A model generated the notes under the pieces. That model was not told the origin of the DNA. It did not search any database and saw only the letters and a program-made list of their open reading frames with translations. This document shows, piece by piece, positions 24,192 through 36,089 of a stretch of DNA of 64,000 nt (its first letter is position 1; the number at the start of each line of letters is the position of its first letter). The DNA comes from Dichotomocladium elegans. Lineage: Eukaryota > Mucoromycota > Mucoromycetes > Mucorales > Lichtheimiaceae. The position numbers were made by a program, and so were the translations under genes. The DNA is taken from assembly GCA_025716815.1 (NCBI GenBank), contig JAIXMN010000017.1:434001-498000 (forward strand), given 5' to 3'.

Positions 24192-25438
24192 ATGGTTGCC
24201 CGCATCGAAACATTTCCGGCGACTGTTTACGAGCACCTCGCGAATGCACTGGAACCAAGCGATTTAATCGCACTTGCGAGCACGTCCAAGGCTCTCTATC
24301 AAACCCTCATGAGCAATAGCGTCTGGAAAAGGTAATGGAGAATGGGAGATAAAGCTTAGCTCGCTTTTTTCCAGGTAGAGAACGTTCCTCGGGACTGATT
24401 AAACATTAGCAAATCGGCTCATGATTTTGGCGATCTCTTCCACATTTATAAACTTTTGACCGAATCAGCCGGGTTGGAACTTGCACCCGATCTTGCACCG
24501 AAGCTCGGTAAGGAGCCGACCGACTGGCGCCAATTCTATATCCGAAAGAATGCCATGATAGACGACACAGACAATGACGCTCTCGTGTCGCAGGCCGATA
24601 AGGAGTTTAATGAAGCACAGGACTATCTAAAGACATTTCAAAGTGATGGGAATATTACCGTTCTGAGCCGAGTCGCATCCAAGATGCTTTGGATTCTAGG
24701 TAGGTAAAGAGTGACGAGGGATCTAAGCGGACGACAGAGAGACACTGATCCTCATAGTATCCCATTAGATGTTTTTCCTACACATGCTGGGTGCTACTAT
24801 GTTCTTGCGTTCATATTATATGTTTTGAACCGTCTGGAGGATGCCTTATTCCCGTTACAAATTGGACGAAGAGTTGATCCAACTTTCGAACCCGTAGACG
24901 GTAATAACAGAAACCTTTTATTTAGAAAAACGGTTATTGATGATTGGGAGTTGGGTTTATTAGAACTTGAGGAGGAGATTACTAGAATCCTGAGTGGATA
25001 CAAAGGCGCTGGTGGTGATGAGGTTCCGCTCGTTGACAGCAGTGGAATGCTATCTGTTACACTAGCCGAGGTCCTCAATGAAATTTTTGACAGCTTTGAC
25101 AAGGACAAGGATGGTGCATTGAAGCCGCAAGAACTAGATGCATTCATCTTTGCCACGAATGGAACACGCCCGCCTCCTCAGTTCTCCCGGCAAATGGCAC
25201 AGAGATTTGGTAGTAACGCGCGTGGCTGGCTCTCCAGAGATGGTTTTTTGGTAAAGTTTATCCTTCTTTTTTGGGGGAGTTTGGGCGTTGATACATTTTA
25301 GAGTGTCCTTACCATCACCTTCTCTAGGCATTCTATCTTGAGCAAACCCTGGACGATCCTTCCGAGACGCGCAATGATCTCTCTGTTCACGGCTACGATC
25401 CCCACTCACTCAAGAAGCATATGGACATGGATGATTAA
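24192..25438 (+). CDS. F-box protein with C-terminal EF-hand
   Basis: Four exons (24192-24331, 24410-24703, 24758-25250, 25328-25438) give 345 residues. The N-terminus (FPATVYEHLANALEPSDLIA, then STSKALYQ.L and W) fits a degenerate F-box: P..V...I...L...DL..LA..S+....+......W. The C-terminal third has a canonical EF-hand calcium loop, DKDKDGALKPQE, at 259-270 with acidic residues at positions 1, 3, 5 and 12. The middle part (about 60-240) is not recognised. F-box proteins recruit substrates to SCF ubiquitin ligases; the EF-hand suggests calcium control, which is inference. The second intron is placed by phase: exon 2 ends CTAGGTAG just before GTAAAG. Confidence 0.75.
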
Positions 25439-25569
25439 CTCGCTCCACTATAAGCAAGCACGACATACGCATGCACATTAACATAAACACGAACAACCAC
25501 ATATGCAGTTTATAAAGCACAAACCCTCATATAATACAGTACAGTTTTAATAGCCAGAATTTATATGCA

Positions 25570-26652
25570 ATGACTCCTCACTTTTCGAGGGGTGTCCCGC
25601 ATTTCATGCACGCCTCCTCTTCTATTCCCAGACTCCCTGTTGAGATCGTGAATGTCATTCTTGCCCACACGGCGCGATCGCAGCTAACTGAATTTTGCGT
25701 GGTATCTAAAGCATGGCACTCGCTGGCCATGCCATTGCTATACGAATACGTATGCATCAGCACGCCATATCATTGGGGATGCTTTGTACGAACAGTAATT
25801 GCGCCAAGCGATGCCTGTCTTCTCCTTCGTGTGCGATCACTTGTGCTGACGCCCTCACCAAAACTGACACCTGCTCCACGCGGCTTTTCACAACGCGGTG
25901 CACCACGGGGATACTTTCGCATTAAACTGATTGATCGGGATCGTACGGGCTTGGAGCATCTCGGCAGCCATTACGCCGAGCTTGACAATGCGACCAAAGA
26001 GGCAGAGTGGCTTGCTGAAGTGACGCCTGAATCGGCATCAAGTGTGCTTGAGCGGTTACCTAACCTAGAGTACCTCGACATGAGCGGATGCGAGCAGTTG
26101 GGCGACCTGCCTTTTGTGCCGAGCCTTCGGGCAGCGCAGCTGTCGCTTGTTCGTGGCCTCACGCCCAATGGCCTTGCACACCTCACGGCGGCACGTCATC
26201 TGAAGTACTTGGACTTGAGCTTCTGCCTTCAGATTAATGACGTGATTTTTGAACAAGCAGTCAAGCACTGGCCGGCACTCGTCCATGTTCGCCTCAATTC
26301 GCTCTACCACCTGACGGATAGGAGCATCCTCCAGTTAGCCCGTTCGTGTCCCGATCTGGAACTCGTCTATCTCGCTCGCTGCTGGCAAGTCACGAACCAG
26401 AGCATGGAGGCCTTGGCAAGGCAATGTCCCAAGCTCAAGTATGTCTCTGCCGCATTTCTCAGCCGCGTTGACGAAGGAGGGATCCAATCGCTCGTCACTG
26501 GATTGAAAGACCTCGAATGGATCGATATCACCGGCTGTGCGATCAACCCTCTTCTTCGCTCGGTTATTACGCAGTCGCTCAACACAATGCGTCAAGAGTC
26601 GCACCAATGGAACCCCGTTGAGTTCCGGGATTCGGCTATTACATTAATCTGA
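25570..26652 (+). CDS. F-box/leucine-rich-repeat protein (Amn1/FBXL type)
   Basis: A single-exon gene of 360 residues, unusual here because most neighbours have introns. An F-box stands near residues 19-55 (IPRLPVEIVNVILAHTA, VSKAW...A.PLLY). From about residue 160 there are cysteine-type LRRs, each near 26 residues with L..L.L..C..(I/V/L)(T/N)D: LEYLDMSGC, LKYLDLSFCLQIND, LVHVRLNSLYHLTDRSI, LELVYLARCWQVTNQSM, LKYVSAAFLSRVDEGGI, LEWIDITGC. Such proteins are substrate receptors of SCF ligases; the target cannot be told. The first ATG at 25570 is used; a second in-frame ATG at 25606 is closer to the F-box and could be the true start. Confidence 0.88.
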   Translation: MTPHFSRGVPHFMHASSSIPRLPVEIVNVILAHTARSQLTEFCVVSKAWHSLAMPLLYEYVCISTPYHWGCFVRTVIAPSDACLLLRVRSLVLTPSPKLTPAPRGFSQRGAPRGYFRIKLIDRDRTGLEHLGSHYAELDNATKEAEWLAEVTPESASSVLERLPNLEYLDMSGCEQLGDLPFVPSLRAAQLSLVRGLTPNGLAHLTAARHLKYLDLSFCLQINDVIFEQAVKHWPALVHVRLNSLYHLTDRSILQLARSCPDLELVYLARCWQVTNQSMEALARQCPKLKYVSAAFLSRVDEGGIQSLVTGLKDLEWIDITGCAINPLLRSVITQSLNTMRQESHQWNPVEFRDSAITLI

Positions 26653-27149
26653 ATGAAGCAAAAACAAAAGCAACGAATATTCGTGTATATTCGAATAAAA
26701 GTATAACGTACGTGACAGTCTACGAAATCAGACTTGCATGCGATAAAAGAAGCAGATCTATGTGAGGTGGGAGTGATCGATGGTACATGGATGGTCCAGA
26801 GCGCTGTGTGGCATAGGAAGACTGAATATCATTTAGAAATCTTTGATCATAGTACATACTGGGTCTGACTTTCAGATGTGATATCCTAAGTGGGAATGCA
26901 GACCCTTGTCAGCAAACAATCCAGCAAAGTCCGTGTCGCATATAGGATCAGATGGTCAAGTATTTACTTGTAGGTTCCAGCCTATCTGACCACCATAGGT
27001 AGAAAACAAGAGTTTATAAACATATTGCACCATAAAGCGTTATGATTATAGAGTGTAGCGTATAAAAGAAACAGAATATGATGTATGGTACAGGTGCTTT
27101 TTGGTGGTGAACCATGTTGTTGAATGTTTTATCAAGGTTGTTGCACCGA
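26653..27149. other. Intergenic region before the tandem array
   Basis: AT-rich sequence with no supported gene. AATAAAAG near 26694 may be the cleavage signal of the F-box/LRR gene. Confidence 0.45.
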
Positions 27150-29560
27150 AGTACGGCTCATTTCGGTGTAGCTGCCGCCGCATTCGACTCCCCGTTATCC
27201 AATAACACCGTCGATTCATAGGTAGAGGTCGCACATCCGGAATTTGGTCGAAGTTCTGCAAAGGGCACTTTGCAGCTGCCAGAGGAGAGACACCCGGGGA
27301 TGGCAAGGTAGGCGCCTTGAGAGACCTTCTTACAATGATTCCAGACGCTGAAACAATAGTTTGCAACAATCTGGACAACCAGACAGAGCTCCAGCTGGCC
27401 CGCACGCTGGACGGAAAGAAACGTACGGTAATCATTGATGAAGGCCCGTTGAGGTCGAGGCCAATGCGTGGAATCATCTTCCGTATGTATCTGAAACAAT
27501 AGTTTGCAAATACGCCTAGCCGCCCTGTGAGCCACCGGTGACGTCCAGCACCGAAAAAGATGACCCATTCGCAAGGCCTCAGTGAGATCGGATTTGGCTA
27601 TGCGTATGAATCGTGAGTTTCCGTACTTTGTCACCCTCATCGAAGACTATTGACTTATCTAAAAAGTTGCAGTGACAGCACTGCATCGCTCCATGCAATG
27701 ATTCCCAAACACTGAACCAAAAGGTTTACAACAAGCTGGGCAGCTAAATAGAGTTCCATCGCTCTTTGCAATGGTTCCCTATGCTGAAATGGTGGTTTGC
27801 AACAATATGTGCAACCGAATAGAGCTCCCTCGCTCTTTTAAATAGGTCCCAAACGTTGAACCAATGATTGCAGCAATCTGGACAACCAGACAGGGCTCCA
27901 GCTGGCCCGCACGTTTTGGACGGAAAGAAACGTACGGTAATCATTGACGAAGGCCCGTTGAGGTCGAGGCCAATGCGTGGAATCATCTTCCGTATGTATC
28001 TGAGACAATGGTCTGCAAATACGCCTAGCCGCCCTGTGAGCCACCGGTGACGTCCAGCACCGAAAAAGATGACCCATTCGCACGGCCTCAGTGGGATCGG
28101 GTTTGACTATGCGTATGAATCGTGAGTTTCCGTACTTTGTCACCCTCATCAAAGGCTATTGACTTATCTAAAAAGTTGCAGTGACAGCGCTGCATCGCTC
28201 CATGCAATGATTCCCAGACGCTGAAACAATGGTTTGCAACAATCTGGACAACCAGACAGAGCTCCAGCTGGCCCGCACGCTGGACGGAAAGAAACGTACG
28301 GTAATCATTGACGAAGGCCCGTTGAGGTCGAGGCCAATGCGTGGAATCATCTTCCGTATGTATCTGAGACAATGGTCTGCAAATACGCCTAGCCGCCCTG
28401 TGAGCCACCGGTGACGTCCAGCACCGAAAAAGATGACCCATTCGCACGGGCTCAGTGGGATCGGGTTTGACTATGCGTATGAATCGTGAGTTTCCGTACT
28501 TTGTCACCCTCATCAAAAGCTATTGACTTATCTAAAAAGTTGCAGTGACAGCACCGCATCGCTCCATGCAATGATTCCCAAACGCTGAAACAATGGTTTG
28601 CAACAATCTGGACAACCAGACAGAGCTCCAGCTGGCCCGCACGCTGGACGGAAAGAAACGTACGGTAATCACTGATGAAGGCCCGTTGAGGTCGAGGCCA
28701 ATGCGTGGAATCATCTTCCGTATGTATCTGAGACAATGGTCTGCAAACACGCCTAGCCGCCCTGTGAGCCACCGGTGACGTCCAGCACCGAAAAAGATGA
28801 CCCATTCGCACGGCCTCAGTGGGATCGGGTTTGACTATGCGTATGAATCGTGAGTTTCCGTACTTTGTCACCCTCATCAAAGGCTAGTGACTTATCTAAA
28901 AAGTTGCAGTGACAGCACTGCATCGCTCCATGCAATGATTCCCAAACGCTGAAACAATGGTTTGCAACAATCTGGACAACCAGACAGAGCTCCAGCTGGC
29001 CCGCACGCTGGACGGAAGGAAACGTACGGTAATCATTGACGAAGGCCCGTTGAGGTCGAGGCCAATGCGTGGAATCATCTTCCGTATGTATCTGAGACAA
29101 TGGTCTGCAAGTACGCCTAGCCGCCCTGTGAGCCACCGGTGACGTCCAGCACCGAAAAAGATGACCCATTCGCACGGCCTCAGTGGGATCGGGTTTGACT
29201 ATGCGTATGAATCGTGAGTTTCCGTACTTTGTCACCCTCAACAAAGGCTAGTGACTTATCTAAAAAGTTGCAGTGACAGCACTGCATCGCTCCATGCAAT
29301 GATTCCCAAACGCTGAAACAATGGTTTGCAACAATCTGGACAACCAGACAGAGCTCCAGCTGGCCCGCACGCTGGACGGAAAGAACGTACGGTAATCACT
29401 GATGAAGGCCCGTTGAGATCGAGGCCAATGCGTGGAATCATCTTCCGTATGTATCTGAGACAATGGTCTGCAAATACGCCTAGCCGCCCTGTGAGCCACC
29501 GGTGACGTCCAGCACCGAAAAAGATGACCCATTTGCACCGGCCATAGAGCAATATCGTGC
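27150..29560 (-). repeat. 364-bp tandem array, possibly derived from zinc-finger coding DNA
   Basis: At least four near-identical units recur with a spacing of exactly 364 bp (the same point recurs at 28152, 28516, 28880 and 29244), flanked by a diverged unit (27158-27640) and a truncated one that ends near 29560. Because 364 is 3x121+1, the reading frame shifts at each unit, so the array cannot encode one continuous protein. Between 27700 and 27900 there are three copies of a roughly 70-bp subrepeat; on the minus strand these read as C-x2-C-C...F...(H-C-x3-C)-like modules such as CPACCKPFGSVFGNHCMERC, which look like degenerate C2HC zinc fingers. The 364-bp units keep CPDCCK but are frameshifted after it. 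Intact open frames in single units are probably incidental. Confidence 0.85.
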
Positions 29561-29669
29561 TCATGCCTCCGGGTAGCAACATATTAACTTAGAAGTACTT
29601 TATGCGATACTATTAGAAACAAGCGGTTGATTTACCTTAAGGAGCGCAGGAAACCGGTAAAGAAAGAAA

Positions 29670-29806
29670 ACCGGCATCAATGGGGCGATGTATAATCGGA
29701 CCCAAAATCCGCGTGTGAGAAATTTTAGAAGTTGCATCAATGGGGCGAACTGCTTTCATGCATAATCGGATCCCAAAATCCGCGTGTGAGAAGTTTTAGA
29801 AGTTGC
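29670..29806 (+). repeat. Two direct repeats of about 60-70 bp
   Basis: GCATCAATGGGGCGA ... ATAATCGGA(T)CCCAAAATCCGCG ... TTTTAGAAGTTGCAT occurs at about 29675-29740 and again at about 29735-29806; the second copy has a short insertion. This non-coding tandem duplication follows the 364-bp array. Confidence 0.75.
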
Positions 29807-30469
29807 ATAATGCGCTACTTCTCCCTTTCTCCCGTCACCATCAATCTATAACTGACAACGCAGCTGCAGCGCCTCCGGTGTTTCTGCCATTTATATTCAC
29901 GTTTATCGATGTATCAGTCAGGAAAGATGGGAAATATTTTGAGTTGGAGCGTCGAAGCTTTGGTGGGAAAATGCCAACCTCAGCTCCAAACGGTTAGCCT
30001 GTTTTCTCGGCGTTCTTTGCAACCTCGGAAAAAGTAAACATGACAAGACTGGCTTCGTCTAGATGATATCATTTGCTGTTCATGTGCTGCTGCAACTGAA
30101 GCGGCGTTTGTAAGTCTTATTGCATGTCCAGGAATTGATCTCGTCCTCAAAACGTCATTTTCTGAAACACTATCAGGAGTGTTTCTCGCTCGTGAGCTAT
30201 TCCTCACCATCAGATGACGAGTGGTGCCGATCTCTGTTTCTTAATTTGTGTCATTCTCTCTTTTGATCAGTTCTACCTGGCAGCAACGAGAAATCGAGGA
30301 AATCGAGGAAATCGGGAAATCGGAAGGCTGATCATGTGCAAAGAGTCAGGATAGATAAATAGCCATATAGATGACATTTAATTTCACCCAGTGAAAAAGA
30401 TTCTTATTCGGACTTGCTATATTCCTGAAGCGTTAACACTCCAACATACAAAAGATGACGAACGTGGCT

Positions 30470-32166
30470 ATCAATGTGCAGGAGGGTCTTTTTCAGAAAG
30501 CAAAGTGAAACTTATTGACACCGTCCGCCGTCAAATGCTCAAACAAGATTACGACGCTGGCGCCTAAGATCTCAAAAAACCACAAAGCAGCGGCACAAAC
30601 TGTAATCAAACCAAGAAAAGGATGCGGGATACAGTAGACTTACTGACCAAGTCGTTCGTAGTTTGTCGAAGAAGATGGCATCTATTGCAATGACACCCAA
30701 ATCTCCATGGGAATGACGATCAAAAGAGTTTGCCTAAATAACTATGAATAACAGCATGAGAAACATGGTCAAGTAAGTTGGCCGCCATACTGTACTTCTA
30801 CAAGCTTTGCTATTAACACATTGGGTCTTAGAAGTCTCGGTGCAAATGAGCCCTTGGACCTGACAAAGGATGCATCAATCCATGGGAGTCTGTTCCAAGA
30901 AGATGTGTTCACGCATCTGAAGAAAACCATTCAAGCCTTATCTCATAGACGACCAGTCGATCCTCTTAAAGAACAGTGAAAAGCTGCGAAAAGTAGAACA
31001 AGTAGTTCAAAGCTGAAAAGTACTTAGTTAACCGTCAAGTGCAAAAAAAGACCAAGGATGAGTCCCAGTCAAGTCTAAAAACACCTAGAATGCGTCGACG
31101 TCAAGTCAAGTCCGAAAAAGACCTCGGACAATGCAATGGGCGGTCTCGAACGCACGAACCTCTCCTTTAGAAACTCGCAGTTTCCTTCAAAAGCTGGCCA
31201 ACCGCTGTGCAGCCAGTCTCAAAGGGGAATCATCGACGCTGTTTGATTTTTATGCAGCATAGTATGTAAAACAAACAAGATACATGGATGCCTATGGGGC
31301 GAATCGGGGAAGACAGACAACAGCTAACATTGATTGACGTAATCTCTCCAGTCTCAAGTTTCTGCAATTTCATAGTTATACCTTCTGCTCAGTCATCGAC
31401 ATCACCAAAATGGATATGATGGTCAGGATATATGGCCCCTTGCTCCATACCATCATGGGCGACGAAGATAACATGATATTACGATGGTACATTATTCATC
31501 CGTGTAGATGGATATCTATATGAATATCTAATGTATTTTGTATATAGGGGAGCGTCCCTTGGGGACTGGGCGAAAGAGGGTTCAAAGTTGACCTGCGGAT
31601 CATCTATGACACGGTCCGAAAATCAAAGAACGAGGTGGACTTGGCCAATGTCGAGGTCGCTAAGCCGACGGCTCCCCTCCACAAGATCGCGAACGACAAG
31701 GCCAAGCTCTTCATCGAGAGCAAGTGCGTGCTAGACAGGATTGTGTCCGAGAACAGAGCGACCACATCAACCGCTGTTCCTGCCCTCCAAATCTCAGATA
31801 TGAGGATGACTACAAAATGACACTCAGGTAGCTCAAGACAATGCTTAACGAATTCATCGCTCCTTCAGGACGCACTGTTGAACTCTACTCGCTGCGACTG
31901 GTCAAGGACGGGCTCTATGCAGCCGTCTGTGAGGGCGCCGCCACGCTGCCTGGCACGCCAAAAAATGTTCACGCCTTGCGCCAGTTGTATTCCCTACTGG
32001 CCAGGTTCAAAGCCGCGATCACGCGTGTGGCAGACCTGGAACTTGCTGATGACCAGGATATTAACGACCCCGGACTAGCAGACTTCACAAGACCAACTTG
32101 GATTCCGCCGAGGGAAAATGGGAGGCTCCCGCCTCTTCCAGAGTATCTTTTCACTAGATCCTTTTA
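30470..32166 (+). pseudogene. Copy A of the nuclease-like repeat gene (broken)
   Basis: This is a third copy of the gene that is intact at 37.6-39.3 kb and 50.8-52.5 kb. The 5' half (30470-31560) is heavily diverged, lacks the start exon and has stops and indels. The exon giving DITKMDMMVRIYGPLLHTIM is still readable. A one-base change near 31570 shifts the frame entering the next exon (GDWAKEGSK instead of GDSGERGFK). The last two exons (31590-32150) are almost identical to copy B: about three differences in the first 220 bases. It ends near 32166 (stop), with a 3' flank AAAAAATCATGAATAT shared with copy C. It should not give a functional protein. Confidence 0.8.
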
Positions 32167-32329
32167 AAAAATCATGAATATAGTTTGATCCATCCTTTTA
32201 TTTCTTATCTTTGAACCAACCATAGACAATCATGTAGATATCGATTTTAATTTCCCCTCTTCCCCTTCATCTCAAATAATACTTTGCCATGCCACTTGCT
32301 GAAATCACCAATGTGTCAGACACTGAACA

Positions 32330-33110
32330 AAAGAAAATACTGAAGTCACCCGAGGGTAGATTTGCGCTTTAACAATTCACGCTAAATGGGTGGAAGCCGC
32401 TACAGAGGAGGAGCTTGACATCTCGAAATCTACAGTGTTTAAGATCATCACGAAGTGCCGCAAGGACGGCCAGACAACCCTAAGCCTCGTTCTGGACGTC
32501 CAAAAATCGTCTGAAAAAAGGGTCGCATCACCTTGCTCTCTCTGTCCATAGATCGCCATTTGATCCTTTAGGGCATGCCTCGTGGCATTCTTCCCCGATG
32601 GACCACATAGAATCAGCGCGGCAATGGTGCATTACTGCTTGCGATTAAAGGGCTTTTTGTTGCCCGCAAAGCCGCCAAAGGACCTTTTCCGAGTCTTAAG
32701 CGTCCCAAGAGAATTGCGGAATGGGCCAAAGACAAGTTGGGCGTGGATGGCAGAAGACTTGGGGCAAATCAATACGGTCTGACGAATCTCGCTTCGCCTT
32801 TCAAAATTATCCGCAAGCATGGCGAATGACTCCACCCCAACCATATCCTTCCTACGATAAAGTATGGTGGAGGCTCGGTAATGGTTTGGAGCTGCTTCTT
32901 GGCTGGGTGATTGGGACGCTTGGTGATACTGAACGCAAGGTCAATCAAGAAAGATACATCCAGCGCTTGAGAAGCCACTTTCTTCCGTGGTTCGGGGGAT
33001 TGATACGACCTGGTGGAAGGAAAGAGCTGAGATCGACAGTCTTGAGTGCTGACGAGCCGGAAGATGCTCGTCATCAGGAATAGCGTCATATTGCCAAGAC
33101 GTTTGCGAGA
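32330..33110 (+). pseudogene. Decayed Tc1/mariner transposase
   Basis: Several frames together give the signatures of a Tc1 transposase: a helix-turn-helix ISKSTVFKIITKCRKDGQTT near 32420-32480, WAKDKLGVDG near 32725-32755, SDESRFAF near 32775-32800 (first catalytic Asp-Glu), and GKVNQERYIQRLRSHFLPWF near 32935-32995. Frames change at least three times and stops interrupt it, so it is dead. It differs from the longer DDE family at 33.6-34.7 kb. Confidence 0.7.
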
Positions 33111-33589
33111 AACTCGTAGATTCTATGCCAGTTAGATGCCAGGCTGTTGTAAAGGTTAGAAGTGAAAATACCCGATTTTTAAACTTTTGGATGCTGTTTG
33201 ATATGCCTTCAAAGTTTTGCTTAAGACCCTTTTCATGAAGAAAAGCAGCATCCTTGAAGCAGAGTCGGATGATGTACATCGTGGAGAAAACGTGCAACGA
33301 ACAAGAGGAGTAACGATTGCAATAAGATCACATGCAGGAATTCTGGGGTGGCGGCAGTGTTTGCTTGTCAATATAGCAAACAGTGGCATGGTGGATCGCC
33401 CTACGGGAAACAAGCGAAGTACCTAAAGCCTTGGTGAGGTATACAGTCTCGGTAGTAAACATACAGTATATTCCAAAATCAAAGTCGCACCCTGCCAGTT
33501 CTGAAGTCGCAGCATAATCGCATCTTGCCCAGAAATCTTTACGCATACGCGGAAAGACGTCGCAAAAAAAGCTTTCTGAAATGAGCAAT

Positions 33590-34740
33590 CCATTTTTTTA
33601 CAATGATGCCCAAAGTCATGGCGTTGATCAGCGTGGCTATCCTGGATCTATGGACTATGTTGTTGATGAAGAGAGGTACCCTTTGCAATCCATTTGTTCT
33701 CGCACTGAATATCAGCGTGTCATATCTTGCAGACATAACCCTGATCTTACTACCACGCACATTCCCAAGCGAAAGGATACAGACATTCGGGTGGAAGAAG
33801 CGGAGACCAAGCGCAGTTACTCAGCGTACATTGACCAAGATAAGGTCAGATTTTTCATGCGGATGTTTGAGAAGGCCTTGAGTGCATCAGCTACTAGGAA
33901 TCCATGTTCGTTCAGCCCCAGCGGTGGGCATTACAATACGAGAAACACCATGGCAGCATCTTTAAGAAACCTAATGCGAGGGGTCGTTGGGGTATTTTCA
34001 ATGAAGAGCATAAGAGCGTTATTTTAAAATGCGTTGATGAGAATCCATCCATTATTCTAGAGCAGCTGATGGAGCAACTGCTTCAACGTTTCGAGGGTCT
34101 CAAAGTGTCTAAAACAACTCTCCATCGCTTTATGAAAAACGAATGCAGCTTGTAGTTGAAACCGGCCCAGTTCCAGCCTGTAGACAGGAATAGTACTACG
34201 AAGATTTCAAGGGTGCCTTGACTAAGGGTGCAAATGGGACAGGACCGACATTGACTTTAGAAAAAACTGCGTTTTCCTTGACGAGTCTGGATTCCATATT
34301 AATATGAAACGCAACATGACATGGCACAAGAAAGGGATCCCTGCAGTGGTCACAGTACGGAATACAAACGCAAAGACAATCACAGTCTTGGAGCAATCTC
34401 AGCATCAGGCATAATTAAATGTAGCTTGAAACTCCCGCAGCAACCAACCGAGAGAAGAAGAGGCCAGGTCAATCTGAAGTTGCGAAGAGAGGAACCGTAC
34501 CGTAACTGGACATTATCTCAGCTTCCTTAGGACTTCGATGGACGAGGTGGATAAGTATGAACACATGAAGCGCCATTTTTGGGTAATGGATAATGCACCT
34601 ATCCATAAGGCTGAGGATATCTCTAAATACATCGAGTCTCGAGGATATCAATGTGCCTATCTTCCATCCTATTCGCCTGAACTCAATCCGATTGAGCGGT
34701 TTGGTCAGTTGTCAAGACCAAAGTAAAAGGCAATAGGTTG
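33590..34740 (+). pseudogene. Decayed DDE (IS630/Tc1-like) transposase, best copy in the window
   Basis: The N-terminal part YPLQSICSRTEYQRVISCR and the helix-turn-helix stretch (EEHKSVILKCVDENPSIILE, then KVSKTTLHRFMK) at 33990-34140 are followed by CVFLDESGFHINMKRNMTW near 34270-34330 (first Asp) and MDNAPIHKAED...YSPELNPIERF at 34585-34700 (second Asp and the Glu region). Frameshifts near 34160 and 34400 and a truncated C-terminus make it nonfunctional. Related relics sit at 3.3-3.9 kb and 13.5-14.9 kb on the other strand. Between 34740 and 35200 no gene is supported. Confidence 0.8.
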
Positions 34741-36052
34741 ACCTTGTTCCATTCTGCAATCTTCTAATATTCCAGATCCTCTGTAGATAACAATGTTAGC
34801 CTAACTCAAGTGCCTCGAGAGGAAAGGATATGGGCTTTGGACGGGACCGTGATCTGACTGCACTCGCATAGTTTTCCATCACGGTTTTGTCAAGGTGCTT
34901 TTGTCTTTGTTTGCTTCCTCCGCTGCTTCTGCCGCTGGTGTCGTCGTTGGTCCGTTGTCGTGCTTCCTCCAACCCTTCGGCCATTGTACCCGCAATGGCA
35001 CGCCTACCTACCTTCGGGGTAAGTTAATGCGTAAGAAGAGGGCTAATATTTTCTGTTGACTGATGGGTATATCTCCGACCATCTTTATCCATGCCACATT
35101 TATTTTACTTTATATGCGCCCTAATTTTCCTCCCTTACAAATACATTTTTGAAACTAGAATACACGTAGCCCATCGAATACGTATAGATATAAATCCATA
35201 CAGAGATTCTTTGTACAAAAGTATCGATCAGGGTTCTGAAGTTGATGATGATAGCACGGTCCACAGCATCATCAGAAAGCCAAGCGCGACGAGCGATTCG
35301 ATGGATAATGTGGTTGCTGAAGCAGTAGCTGAAATCCACACCCTAGCAATACAGCCGGGTTTCCATTGAACACAAATATGGAACATCTGCCGCATGTTCA
35401 GTCAGCTTGTCGCACGGCGGGTGTACCCATCCCAGTAGCGGATGCTTTTGCAGCCTATTAGCGGCTTTGGAGGGAAGAGTAAGTTAATGGAGGTGATTGT
35501 TCATATTTTCCGCCCATTGTTCTCGCCCCGCTGAATTTTGAAGCAGGGATTATCAACATGAGAGCAGACTGACACGATAAGACGATTCCTCGGGGGGGCG
35601 ATCCAAAAAGGCGATTAAAGACACTATGACCTTCCCTTTGTGTATATTTATCTCGGGGATCATACTCAAGCAATACCCGTGTGTATGTATGAGAAAGTTA
35701 TGCAGCGTAGGAAGATTCTTCTTCTTTCATGTACAAGCCCGTTCTTCTGATGCGTGAGAGAGATAGATGAAGCTATTAATGGACAATGAAGGTTAACCAC
35801 TCGATCCATCTTTATTTGAGCAACATAATGGAGTCCCCAGTGTATTGCCTTGGCGAAATGTCTCATTATTCTTCAACGGAACGTGGATCCGCTGACTGAA
35901 GATTCAGAGTGGCGAGGATACGGCTTTAGATGGCTCAGCCTGACATCAGCAGCGTCTCATACAGCTCGTGATGAAACTAATGCTCTGGCTTTGTTAGTTT
36001 GTTCCATGATGACAGCATAATGTTAATGATCTTTTTGATGTGTTTTTCCTAT

Positions 36053-36089
36053 GCCTAACGAGGGGACCTAGTAGTTCCTCTGGTTAGGC
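36053..36089. repeat. Imperfect hairpin, present in both arms
   Basis: GCCTAACGAGGGGACC and GTTCCTCTGGTTAGGC form an imperfect 16-bp inverted repeat around a short loop. The same hairpin is found in arm C near 54372-54409. Its role is unknown. Confidence 0.6.

Noticed and set aside
27158..29244. Series of 142-codon minus-strand frames as a gene family
   Set aside because: They overlap each other at the array period and shift frame per unit; better explained as by-products of the tandem repeat.
27150..29560. CRISPR array
   Set aside because: Units are long and contiguous without unique spacers, and the genome is eukaryotic.
34796..34984. 62-codon minus-strand frame starting MAEGLEEARQRTNDD
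   Set aside because: Short, low-complexity and isolated among transposon relics; not enough support for a gene.
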